In this document: positions 1 to 6,290 of the stretch, piece after piece
Numbering within the stretch: position 1 is the stretch's first letter
Layout: every line of letters starts with the position of its first letter
Source of the DNA: Acidobacteriota bacterium
GTDB lineage: Bacteria > Acidobacteriota > UBA4820 > DSQY01
NCBI GenBank assembly: GCA_021814355.1
Contig: JAKAIJ010000145.1
Coordinates: 334-6,669, forward strand
Reading direction: 5' to 3'
DNA length: 6,336 nt
Made by a program: the position numbers and the translations under genes
The notes under the pieces: model-generated
What the model was told of the DNA's origin: nothing
The model's database searches: none
Seen by the model: the letters and a program-made list of their open reading frames with translations, nothing else

Positions 1-1037
1 CCTTCCAGCTGGAAGTCGGTGAGCATCCACCGGGCGAAGGCGTCCGAGTCGTCCAGGGGGAGCTTCACGATCATGTAGAAGGCGCCCGCGGGCTTCTTGA
101 GAACCACGCCGGGATGGTGGCGGAGCCCCTCGTAGAGCGTGTCGCGGCGGCGCTGGTACTCCCGCCGCACGGGGTCGAAATAGGAGGGGTCCATGTGGTA
201 GGCGGCGACGGCCCCGAGCTGCTCGAGGGTGGGCGGGCAGAGGCGGGCCTGGGCGAACTTCAGGGCGCTCGCCATCACCTCGGGGTTCCGGCTCACCAGC
301 GCCCCCACCCGCGCGCCGCACGCCGAGAACCGCTTGGAGATGGAGTCCACCACGATGACCCGGTCCTCGACGCCCTTCAGCTCGAGCAGGCTCTTGGGCT
401 TGAGCCCGTCGTAGGCGAACTCGCGGTAGACCTCGTCGCCGATGAGGAAGAGGTCGTGCTCCACCGCAAGCCGGGCGAGGTCGTCCAGCTCCCGGGGCGT
501 GAAGATGACGCCCGTGGGGTTGTTGGGCGAGCAGACGAGGATGGCCCGGGTCCTCTTCGTGATGGCCTTCTCGAAGGCCGCGAGGGGCGGCAGGGCGAAG
601 CCGTCTTCGGCGCGGGTGGTGACGGGGACGACGGTGAAGCCCGCCATGGAGGCGAAGCCGTTGTAGTTGGTGTAGAAGGGCTCGGGGATGACCACCTCGG
701 AACCCGGGTCCCCCGCGATGCAGAAGGCGCAGAGGATGGCCTCGCTGCCGCCCAGGGTGATCTGGACGTGCTGGGGGCCGAGCCCGATGCCCTGGCGGCT
801 GAAGTAGCCGGCGATGGCCTGGCGCAGGTCCGCGAGGCCGTCCGAGGGGCCGTAGGCCAGGACCGGCTCCGCGAAGCCCTTCACCGCCTCCATGTAGGGC
901 TTGGGCGTCTCGATGTCCGGCTGTCCGATGTTGAGGTGGAGGACACGGACCCCCCGCTTCTTCGCGTCGAGCATGAAGGGGGAGAGCCGGCGGATGGGCG
1001 AGGCCTGGACGGTGACAGCGCGTCTCGAGAGCGGCAT
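1..1037 (-). CDS. Class I/II PLP-dependent aminotransferase (3' end cut by window edge)
   Basis: This gene encodes a fold-type I aminotransferase of the aspartate aminotransferase superfamily, a cytosolic enzyme that moves an amino group from an amino acid to a 2-oxo acid through pyridoxal phosphate. It starts with ATG at 1037, preceded by GGAGGA at 1041-1046, a strong Shine-Dalgarno sequence with short spacing. 345 residues are visible before the left edge. Seen in the translation: NIGQPD near residues 36-41, YGPSDGLADLR at 62-72 (family YxPxxGxxxLR), GGSEA at 96-100, SPNNPTG at 170-176, GDEVYREF at 200-207 (Asp201 should bind the pyridine nitrogen, Tyr204 the cofactor O3'), and SISKRFSACGARVG at 232-245, where Lys235 is the expected Schiff-base lysine and Arg243 a phosphate contact. 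The C-terminal substrate-carboxylate arginine lies outside the window. Substrate specificity cannot be read from the sequence. It follows the kinase gene on the same strand after a 186-base gap. Confidence 0.95.
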   Translation of the reverse strand, partial: MPLSRRAVTVQASPIRRLSPFMLDAKKRGVRVLHLNIGQPDIETPKPYMEAVKGFAEPVLAYGPSDGLADLRQAIAGYFSRQGIGLGPQHVQITLGGSEAILCAFCIAGDPGSEVVIPEPFYTNYNGFASMAGFTVVPVTTRAEDGFALPPLAAFEKAITKRTRAILVCSPNNPTGVIFTPRELDDLARLAVEHDLFLIGDEVYREFAYDGLKPKSLLELKGVEDRVIVVDSISKRFSACGARVGALVSRNPEVMASALKFAQARLCPPTLEQLGAVAAYHMDPSYFDPVRREYQRRRDTLYEGLRHHPGVVLKKPAGAFYMIVKLPLDDSDAFARWMLTDFQLE

Positions 1038-1040
1038 GGT

Positions 1041-1046
1041 TCCTCC
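1041..1046 (-). promoter_or_regulatory. Shine-Dalgarno of the aminotransferase gene
   Basis: GGAGGA on the minus strand, three bases before the ATG. The kinase gene has almost the same arrangement (GGAGGG, three bases before its ATG, at 4131-4136). This shared short-spaced ribosome site supports both chosen starts. Confidence 0.7.
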
Positions 1047-1057
1047 GGTTTTGCCTA

Positions 1058-1091
1058 CCGGGGGGAGGCCACCGCGCTTGGCCTCCCCCGG
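1058..1091 (-). repeat. GC-rich inverted repeat in the aminotransferase leader
   Basis: A perfect 10-base inverted repeat: GGGGGAGGCC at 1061-1070 and GGCCTCCCCC at 1080-1089, around a 9-base loop. It extends by two more pairs (CC/GG) across one bulged G. In the minus-strand transcript the hairpin ends about 11 bases before the Shine-Dalgarno of the aminotransferase, and it contains its own GGAGG-like and CCTCC segments. No run of U follows, so it is not a canonical intrinsic terminator. It could be a leader structure affecting translation or mRNA stability, or a 3'-end structure of the kinase transcript. Confidence 0.75.
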
Positions 1092-1102
1092 ACCCCCACC
1101 CG

Positions 1103-1137
1103 CATACAGAGCGCCAAACTTAAAGGTGCTCTGTATG
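1103..1137 (-). repeat. Perfect 10-bp inverted repeat with AT-rich centre
   Basis: CATACAGAGC at 1103-1112 and GCTCTGTATG at 1128-1137 are exact reverse complements separated by 15 bases (1113-1127). The centre adds a possible two-pair CC/GG extension after one mismatch. The arms and loop are much less GC-rich than everything around them. It lies between the candidate promoter and the other hairpin in the aminotransferase leader. No U-run follows on either strand. As DNA it could be a spaced dyad operator; as RNA, a leader hairpin. Confidence 0.75.
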
Positions 1138-1181
1138 GGGAGGATGCGGCGCGGACGGGACTCCCCCTCGCAGTCGTGCTT

Positions 1182-1210
1182 AGTATGGCACAGCCCGGGA
1201 GGCGCCCCAA
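1182..1210 (-). promoter_or_regulatory. Candidate promoter for the aminotransferase gene
   Basis: On the minus strand CATACT (1182-1187) matches four of six bases of the -10 consensus and is directly preceded by TGC, an extended -10 arrangement. TTGGGG (1205-1210) sits exactly 17 bases upstream as a weak -35 matching only its first three bases. Transcription would start near 1175, giving a leader of about 137 bases that contains both inverted repeats. This is inferred from consensus alone in a GC-rich genome whose sigma factors are unknown. Confidence 0.35.
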
Positions 1211-1223
1211 GGACCCGCGGCGG

Positions 1224-4127
1224 TCAGAGCCGCAGCCCCTTCTCCCGGCAGTAGGCCACGAGGCCGGGGTTCCTGTAGCCGCCTTCCAAGAGTTTTTGGA
1301 CCACGGCCCTCGCCTCCTCGACCCGGCCGAGGGAAAGGAGCGCCCGGGCGTAGGCGTCCCGGTCTTCCGTGCTCCTCGAGGCGGCCGGGATGGCCTCCAG
1401 GACCGCGAGGGCCTCCCGCCACGAGGCCTGGCCCTCGGTTCGCTTCCCCAACATCTCCTCGGTCTGGCCCTTCAGAAGAAGCGCGGCCCCGATGAGGGAG
1501 CGGGTCTCCTTGCCTTGCGGCATCCGGGCGGCCACCTCCCGGCCGATGGAGAGGCAGCGCGACGCGTGGTTCAGCGCGGCATCGAACTTCCCCTCCTGGA
1601 GTTCGCACGAGGCCAGCGCCCTCAACGCGTTGGCGGCGTCCAGGCTCCGGGGCCCGAGGGCCTTCTCCCGGATGGTCAGACACCGCTCGAGGAGGGGCCG
1701 CGCCTGGGCGTACCTTCCCTGGCAGTGGTAGAGCGCGGCCAGGGTGCCGAGGCTCCTGGCCACGTCGGGGTGGTCGGGGCCGAGGGCCTTCTCCCCGATG
1801 GCCAGCGCCCGCCGGCACAACGGCTCTGCCTCGGCGTACCGCCCCTGGGCCAGGTAGAGGAGGGCGAGGTAGTCCAGGCTGCTCGCCACGTCGCCGTGGT
1901 TCGGCCCCATGGCCTTCTCGTGGATCGCCAGCGCCCGCCGGTCCAGCGGCTCCGCCTCCGCGTAGCGGCCCTGGCTCACGTAGAGGATCGCCAAGTAGTT
2001 CATGCTCTTGGCCACATCGGGGTGCTCGGGTCCGAGGGATTTCTCGCGGATGGCCAGGGCCCGCTTGTAGAGCGGCTCGGCTTCGTCGTACTTGCCTTGG
2101 TTCAGGTAGCTGGCCGCCAGGTTGTTCAGGCTGGGGGCGAGGCCGGGGTGGTCGGGACCGAGGGACTTCTCCTGGATCGCCAGGGCTCGCACCACGAGCG
2201 GCTCGGCCTCCGCGTACTTGCACTGCTGCCAGTAGCAGGCCCCGAGGCTGTTGAGGCACTGCGCCACGAAGGGGTGGTCGGGGCCGAGGGACTTTTCCCA
2301 CACCGCCAGGGCCCTCTGGAAGAGCGGCACCGCCTCGTCGTACTTGCCCTGCCAGAAGTAGAGCAGGCCCAGATTGTTGAGGTTCGCGGCCACGTCGGCG
2401 TGGCCCGGGCCCAGGGTTTTCTCCCGGATGGCCAGGGCCCGCTTGTAGAGCGGCTCGGCCTCGGCGAAGCGGCCCTGGTTCACGTCCAGGACCGCCAGCA
2501 GGTTCAGGCTCATGGCGGCCTCTGGGCCGTCGGCGCCGAAGGCCTTCTCCCGGATGGCGAGGGCCCGCCGGACCAGCGGCTCCGCCTCCGCGTACCTGCC
2601 CTGATTCAGGTAGAGGATCGCGAGGCCGCTCAGGCTGTCCGCCAGGTCCGGGCTGTCGGGAGGCAGGCCCTTCTCGCGGATGGAGAGGGCGGAGACGAGG
2701 AGGGGCTCGGCGTCCCGGTAGAGCCCGAGGCCCGTGTAGACGACCCCCATGGTCCCCATGAGCCTGGCCTGCACGAGGGGCTGGCCCTTAAGCTCCGTGG
2801 CGATCTTCTGGGCGCCCTTGTCGAGGATCTCCCGCGCGGTGACGCTCTTTCCCCTTCCTTCGCTGGGGTCCGACACCTTGAAGATGCTTGTGAGGAACCC
2901 CGAGACCTGCTTGGCGGTTTCGGCCTCCTCCCGCGCGCGCTTCTCGGCCCGGGTGGCCCGCACCGACTGGACGGCCATGGCCGCGCTGAAGAGGACCAGG
3001 GCCCCTGCCGCGGTGGACATCAGGAGCTTCTTTCGGCGCCGCAGCGGCTTCTGGCGGATCCAGGCGAGCTTCGCCACCGTGTCGGCGGCGGAGGGCCTGG
3101 CGCCCGGGGCCAGGGACTTGAGCCGCCCGATGAGCGCCTCCAGGTCCGGGTCCAGGCCGGCCGCCGGGAGGGTTTCGCCCCTCCGGGCCTTCTCGAGGCG
3201 CGCGGCCGGCTCCAGCGCGGACTCGAAGGGGGGCTCCCCCGTGAAGAGCTCCTGGAGGAGCAGGCCGAAGGAGTACATGTCGCTCGCGGCTAGGGCCACC
3301 TCGCCGCGGGCCTGCTCGGGGCTCATGTAGCCGAGGGTCCCCATGATGGTCCCGGCGGTGGTCAGGTGGCCCGGCGCAGCGGAACCCGAGGAGGAGCCCG
3401 GCGCCTTCGGCGCCACGCGGGTACCCTCTTCCCCCGCCGGCGCGGCGGTCCCGGGAGGAGGTCCAGGCGCCGTCGGGCCCGGGAGCGCGGAGGTGCGGTC
3501 TTCCCGCGGCGAGGGGCGGGACGACGAAGCGGGCTCCGGGGCCGGGCCGCCCGGCAGGGCGAAGGTGCCCTCCTCCCGCGCCGCGGGGGCGCCCGGCGGC
3601 GGGGGCTCCGCGGGCGCGTCGCCGGAAAGGCCCCACGTCTCGTCGTCGCCCAGCCGCCGCGAGAGACCGAAGTCCAGGACCTTCACCTCGTCTCCCGTCG
3701 TCAGCATGACGTTGTCGGGCTTGAGGTCCCTGTGGATCACCCCCTTTTCGTGGGCCACCACGAGGACCCCGGCCACCTGCTCGGCGACGCGCATCCTGAG
3801 GCGGTCGCTCATCCCCCTCCGGATGGCCTTCTTCAGGCTCGCGCCGTCCACGAGCTCCATGACGATGAAGTCCGACCGCTCCCCGGCGATGTAGTCGTAG
3901 ATCTGGCAGATGTTGGGGTGGCCCAGTTGGGAGAGGACCCGCGCCTCCCTCAGGAACCGGCCCCTCGCCTGTTCGTCGAGGTGGTACTCGGTGCGGATCC
4001 CCTTGATGGCCACCTTGCGCTGGAGCGTCTCGTCGAAGCCCGCGTAGACCTCGCCCATGCCGCCCGCGGCGATCCTCTCTACCACGCGGAAGTGCCCGAT
4101 CCGGCTGCCTAGAAGCGTGTCGGCCAT
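1224..4127 (-). CDS. Membrane-anchored Hanks-type Ser/Thr protein kinase with TPR array
   Basis: A 967-residue receptor-like kinase that should phosphorylate proteins on Ser/Thr in the cytoplasm. The start is ATG at 4127, with GGAGGG at 4131-4136 and a good -10 box just upstream. The frame stays open far upstream, but that part only mirrors the transporter gene. Kinase domain, about residues 13-355: glycine loop AAGGMG (20-25, Ala replacing the first Gly), Lys42, Glu61, HRDLKPDN (132-139, catalytic Asp134), DFG (152-154), GTLGYMSPE (263-271), SDMYSFG (282-288). All catalytic residues are present, so it is probably active, and an RD kinase. The DFG-to-SPE segment carries an insert of about 95 residues, rich in Pro, Ala and Gly and built of 24-residue repeats. 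RRRKK (363-367) precedes one membrane helix (about 368-388), suggesting kinase inside and C-terminus outside. A charged, probably helical stretch (about 392-445) leads to ten 42-residue TPR units (about 451-865) and helical C-terminal repeats. The TPR ligand is unknown. Confidence 0.96.
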   Translation of the reverse strand: MADTLLGSRIGHFRVVERIAAGGMGEVYAGFDETLQRKVAIKGIRTEYHLDEQARGRFLREARVLSQLGHPNICQIYDYIAGERSDFIVMELVDGASLKKAIRRGMSDRLRMRVAEQVAGVLVVAHEKGVIHRDLKPDNVMLTTGDEVKVLDFGLSRRLGDDETWGLSGDAPAEPPPPGAPAAREEGTFALPGGPAPEPASSSRPSPREDRTSALPGPTAPGPPPGTAAPAGEEGTRVAPKAPGSSSGSAAPGHLTTAGTIMGTLGYMSPEQARGEVALAASDMYSFGLLLQELFTGEPPFESALEPAARLEKARRGETLPAAGLDPDLEALIGRLKSLAPGARPSAADTVAKLAWIRQKPLRRRKKLLMSTAAGALVLFSAAMAVQSVRATRAEKRAREEAETAKQVSGFLTSIFKVSDPSEGRGKSVTAREILDKGAQKIATELKGQPLVQARLMGTMGVVYTGLGLYRDAEPLLVSALSIREKGLPPDSPDLADSLSGLAILYLNQGRYAEAEPLVRRALAIREKAFGADGPEAAMSLNLLAVLDVNQGRFAEAEPLYKRALAIREKTLGPGHADVAANLNNLGLLYFWQGKYDEAVPLFQRALAVWEKSLGPDHPFVAQCLNSLGACYWQQCKYAEAEPLVVRALAIQEKSLGPDHPGLAPSLNNLAASYLNQGKYDEAEPLYKRALAIREKSLGPEHPDVAKSMNYLAILYVSQGRYAEAEPLDRRALAIHEKAMGPNHGDVASSLDYLALLYLAQGRYAEAEPLCRRALAIGEKALGPDHPDVARSLGTLAALYHCQGRYAQARPLLERCLTIREKALGPRSLDAANALRALASCELQEGKFDAALNHASRCLSIGREVAARMPQGKETRSLIGAALLLKGQTEEMLGKRTEGQASWREALAVLEAIPAASRSTEDRDAYARALLSLGRVEEARAVVQKLLEGGYRNPGLVAYCREKGLRL
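1533..2777 (-). repeat. 42-residue TPR array (126-bp tandem period)
   Basis: The kinase C-terminal domain repeats with an exact 42-residue period and no indels. The ALxIREK-type motif begins at residues 480, 522, 564, 606, 648, 690, 732, 774, 816 and, degenerate, 858. The consensus resembles LGPDHPDVAxSLNNLA followed by LYxxQGRYAEAEPLYKR, the long kinesin-light-chain-like TPR form rather than the 34-residue form. At DNA level this is a diverged 126-bp tandem repeat. It should fold into a superhelical protein-binding solenoid. One unit has Cys635 where the others have Gly (QQCKY versus QGKY). Confidence 0.93.
3363..3650 (-). repeat. Four degenerate 24-residue (72-bp) repeats in the kinase activation loop
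   Basis: Residues 160-255 divide into four 24-residue units, each opening with a short acidic-x-Thr core followed by a Pro/Ala/Gly-rich stretch. The cores are DDETWGLSG, EEGTFALPG, EDRTSALPG and EEGTRVAPK, with threonines at 164, 188, 212 and 236. These threonine codons are exactly 72 bases apart, and three of the four are ACC. The next position in phase is Thr260 in AGTIMGT, just before the SPE motif. The DNA copies are clearly diverged, so this is an old or selected repeat, not a recent duplication. It lies between DFG and SPE, where kinases are usually activated by phosphorylation. Confidence 0.75.
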
Positions 4128-4289
4128 CTTCCCTCCGAAAGGAACTTGGACCCATTGTACCCAAAAAAGAGGGGGAAAGACGGAGCGGCGGCGGCAGCGG
4201 GCCTCCGCCACGCCCTCGCGACCGCCCCCCGGAGCCGCCGTGGTAGATTGTAAGGATATCCGGCGGAAATAGCCCTGGAGACCGAGGGG
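4128..4289. promoter_or_regulatory. Divergent intergenic region, kinase / metal transporter
   Basis: These 162 bases separate the two divergent starts and must hold both promoters. The kinase side has TACAAT (minus strand, 4154-4159). The transporter side has only a weak candidate: TAGATT at 4244-4249, preceded by TGG as an extended -10, with no recognisable -35. The palindrome GGATATCC (4254-4261) lies just downstream of it. The middle is very GC-rich and shows nothing else. No classical MntR or Fur box and no yybP-ykoY manganese riboswitch was recognised by eye. Confidence 0.45.
4154..4159 (-). promoter_or_regulatory. -10 box of the kinase promoter
   Basis: TACAAT on the minus strand matches five of six bases of the -10 consensus and is the best such match in the divergent intergenic region. 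It lies 26 bases upstream of the kinase ATG, giving a short leader that starts near 4147. A T-rich stretch (CTCTTTTTT) lies just upstream. No convincing -35 hexamer is seen at 16-18 bases. Confidence 0.5.
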
Positions 4290-6215
4290 TTGAAGCGAGG
4301 AATGCGGGAATCCCGGCGGACGGAACGGAAGTCGCTCCCCGAGGTCCACGGCTCGGTGCCGGTTCCCGAGGGGGGAAACCCGCTCAAGCGGGTCTTCGCC
4401 GTCGCGGGGCCGGCCTACCTCGTAAGCGTGGGCTACATGGACCCGGGAAACTGGGCCACCGACCTGGCGGCCGGCTCCGGGTTCAGCTACGGGCTCCTCT
4501 GGGTCCTGCTCCTTTCCAACCTCATGGCGGTGCTCCTCCAGAGCCTCTCGGCGCGCCTCGGCATCGCCCGCGGCCTCGACCTGGCCCAGGCCTGCCGGAT
4601 CGAGTACGGGAAGGGCGTCACGGCGGTCCTCTACCTGCTCTGCGAGCTGGCCATCACCGCCTGCGACCTCGCCGAGGTCCTGGGCTCGGCCATCGCCCTG
4701 AAGCTCCTCTTCGGGCTCCCCCTGATGTGGGGCGTCCTGCTCACCGCCGCGGACACCTTCGCCCTGCTCTTCTTGAGCCAGTTCGGCATCCGCAAGCTCG
4801 AGGCCGTGGTCCTCTCGATGGTGACCCTCGTGGGGGGCGCCTTCTTCCTGGAGGTCGTCCTGGCCCGTCCCGACTGGGCCGGCGTGGCATCGGGGTTCGC
4901 CCCCTCCCTCCCGGGTCCCGGCGCCCTCTTCGTGGCCATCGGGATGCTGGGCGCCACGGTGATGCCCCACAACCTCTACCTCCACTCGGCGCTGGTCCAG
5001 ACGCGCCGGCTGGCCGAGGGGGCCCAGGCGAAGCGCCGGGCCATCCGGCTCAACACCCTCGATTCGGCGGCGGCGCTCAACATGGCCTTCTTCGTGAACT
5101 CCGCCATCCTGGTCATGGCCGCGGCGGTCTTCTTCCGGACGGGCCACCACGGCGTGGCGGACATCCAGGAGGCCCACGCGCTCCTGGAGCCCGTCCTCGG
5201 AAGCGCCCTGGCCCCCGTCGTCTTTGCGCTCGCGCTGCTCGCCTCGGGCCAGAGCTCCACCCTGACGGGAACGCTCGCGGGCCAGATCGTGATGGAGGGG
5301 TTCCTCAACCTGCGCCTTCCGCCGTGGGTGCGCAGGCTCCTCACGCGCCTGGCGGCCATCGGACCCGCAGTGCTCGTCCTCGCCCTGTACGGAGAGGGCG
5401 CCACGGGGGAGCTCCTGGTGCTCTCCCAGGTGATCCTTTCGCTCCAGCTCCCCTTCGCCATCGTCCCCCTGGTCCACTTCGTCTCCGACCGCGACGCCAT
5501 GGGGGAGTTCGCCGTGGGCAGGACCGTCCAGGCACTGGCCTGGCTCACCGCGGCCGTCGTGGTGGGGCTCAACGGCTGGCTGGTCTGGGACACCGTAGCC
5601 CGATGGGCGGCGGGGCCCGGCGGGCTCTGGACCGCGCTGGGGGCGGGACTTCCCTCGGCGGCGCTGGCGGGGCTGCTGGGATACCTGACGCTCAAGCCCT
5701 ACCTGCCGCACCTGGCGGGCGCGGTGCGGGGCGTGGGGGTGCACGCCCCCCCCTCCGAGTTAGAATTCGAGCCGAAGGGGAGCTTCGCCGTGGAGCCCTA
5801 CGCCAAGGTGGCCATCGCGCTGGACTTCTCGGGCCGCGACCCAGAGGTCATCCGGGAGACCCTGCGCCTGCTGGGCGCCCAGCGCCCCGCCCTCTGCCTC
5901 ATGCACGTGGTCGAGAGCGCCGCGGCGCGGTTCCTCGGGGCCGATTCGGCGGACGCCGAGACCCAACAGGACGCGGCGAGGCTCGAGCGCTACGCCGAGG
6001 AGCTGCGCGCCCTGGGGTTCGCCGTGGAGACCCGCCTCGGCGTGGGCAAGCCGGTTCCCGAGCTGACGCGGCTCGTGGGCGAGTTCGCCCCGGAAGTCGT
6101 CGTCGTGGGGGCCCACGGCCACGGTTTTCTCAAGGACCTGCTCTTCGGCAGCACCGCCGACGCCCTGCGCCACCGCATCGCCGCCAGCCTCTTCGTCGTC
6201 GGCAGAGGGCGGTAG
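4290..6215 (+). CDS. NRAMP-family divalent metal transporter with C-terminal UspA domain
   Basis: A 641-residue membrane protein of the MntH/NRAMP family, expected to import Mn2+, Fe2+ or related divalent metals with protons across the inner membrane. Metal-site signatures are intact: DPGN at residues 51-54 in broken helix 1 (Asp51, Asn54) and GATVMPHNLYLHS at 221-233 in broken helix 6 (Ala222, Met225). The family stretch GQSSTLTGTLAGQIVMEG is at 320-337. About twelve hydrophobic segments are seen, the last near 447-468. A linker (about 480-504) then joins a universal stress protein domain (about 505-638) whose GAHGHGFLKDLLFGST (607-622) fits the G-2x-G-9x-G-S/T ATP-binding pattern. Typical bacterial MntH has about 410 residues and no such domain. 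The start is uncertain: TTG at 4290 has GGAG nine bases upstream, while ATG at 4302 gives 637 residues with a poorly spaced ribosome site. It is divergent from the kinase gene. The transported metal cannot be read from the sequence. Confidence 0.95.
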   Translation: MKRGMRESRRTERKSLPEVHGSVPVPEGGNPLKRVFAVAGPAYLVSVGYMDPGNWATDLAAGSGFSYGLLWVLLLSNLMAVLLQSLSARLGIARGLDLAQACRIEYGKGVTAVLYLLCELAITACDLAEVLGSAIALKLLFGLPLMWGVLLTAADTFALLFLSQFGIRKLEAVVLSMVTLVGGAFFLEVVLARPDWAGVASGFAPSLPGPGALFVAIGMLGATVMPHNLYLHSALVQTRRLAEGAQAKRRAIRLNTLDSAAALNMAFFVNSAILVMAAAVFFRTGHHGVADIQEAHALLEPVLGSALAPVVFALALLASGQSSTLTGTLAGQIVMEGFLNLRLPPWVRRLLTRLAAIGPAVLVLALYGEGATGELLVLSQVILSLQLPFAIVPLVHFVSDRDAMGEFAVGRTVQALAWLTAAVVVGLNGWLVWDTVARWAAGPGGLWTALGAGLPSAALAGLLGYLTLKPYLPHLAGAVRGVGVHAPPSELEFEPKGSFAVEPYAKVAIALDFSGRDPEVIRETLRLLGAQRPALCLMHVVESAAARFLGADSADAETQQDAARLERYAEELRALGFAVETRLGVGKPVPELTRLVGEFAPEVVVVGAHGHGFLKDLLFGSTADALRHRIAASLFVVGRGR

Positions 6216-6217
6216 GA

Positions 6218-6244
6218 GCCGGCCCGAAGAAACGGGGAGTCGGC
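6218..6244 (+). terminator. Weak hairpin after the transporter stop codon
   Basis: Directly after the TAG, GCCG (6218-6221) can pair with CGGC (6241-6244), and inside it CCCG (6223-6226) with CGGG (6233-6236) around AAGAAA. The stem is interrupted and has no U-run, so it would be at best a weak, non-canonical terminator. Confidence 0.2.
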
Positions 6245-6290
6245 GCAAAGGCGGGACGAACAGCCGGTCGCCTCGGGAAGGAGATTGCGG

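Noticed and set aside
1058..1137. Intrinsic terminator for the kinase gene
   Set aside because: Both hairpins are strong, but neither is followed by a U-run on either strand, so a classical terminator call is not supported.
1533..2777. Regularly spaced repeats that could suggest a CRISPR array
   Set aside because: The 126-bp period is continuous coding sequence with the TPR consensus. There are no identical short repeats separated by unique spacers.
114..3293. Open frame of 1059 codons on the plus strand, with internal repeats
   Set aside because: It is antisense to the aminotransferase and the TPR kinase. Its repeats mirror the 126-bp TPR period, and its composition matches no family. High GC with biased third positions removes stop codons from the opposite strand.
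2788..4164. Minus-strand open frame of 458 codons overlapping the kinase
   Set aside because: It is an alternate frame of the kinase gene, rich in Arg, Gly and Pro, with no recognisable domain. The in-frame kinase motifs belong to the other frame.
4128..4289. Manganese riboswitch or MntR/Fur operator ahead of the transporter
   Set aside because: No recognisable yybP-ykoY architecture or AT-rich dyad operator was seen. The only palindrome, GGATATCC, is too short to assign.
4976..5695. Minus-strand open frame of 239 codons inside the transporter gene
   Set aside because: It is a shadow of the NRAMP coding sequence, Ser/Arg/Ala-rich without motifs, in the middle of conserved membrane segments on the other strand.
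4128..5744. Upstream extension of the kinase frame by 539 codons on the minus strand
   Set aside because: The extension is antisense to the well-supported NRAMP gene and reads as low-complexity charged residues. The ATG at 4127 has a ribosome site and -10 box and begins directly before a normal kinase N-terminus.
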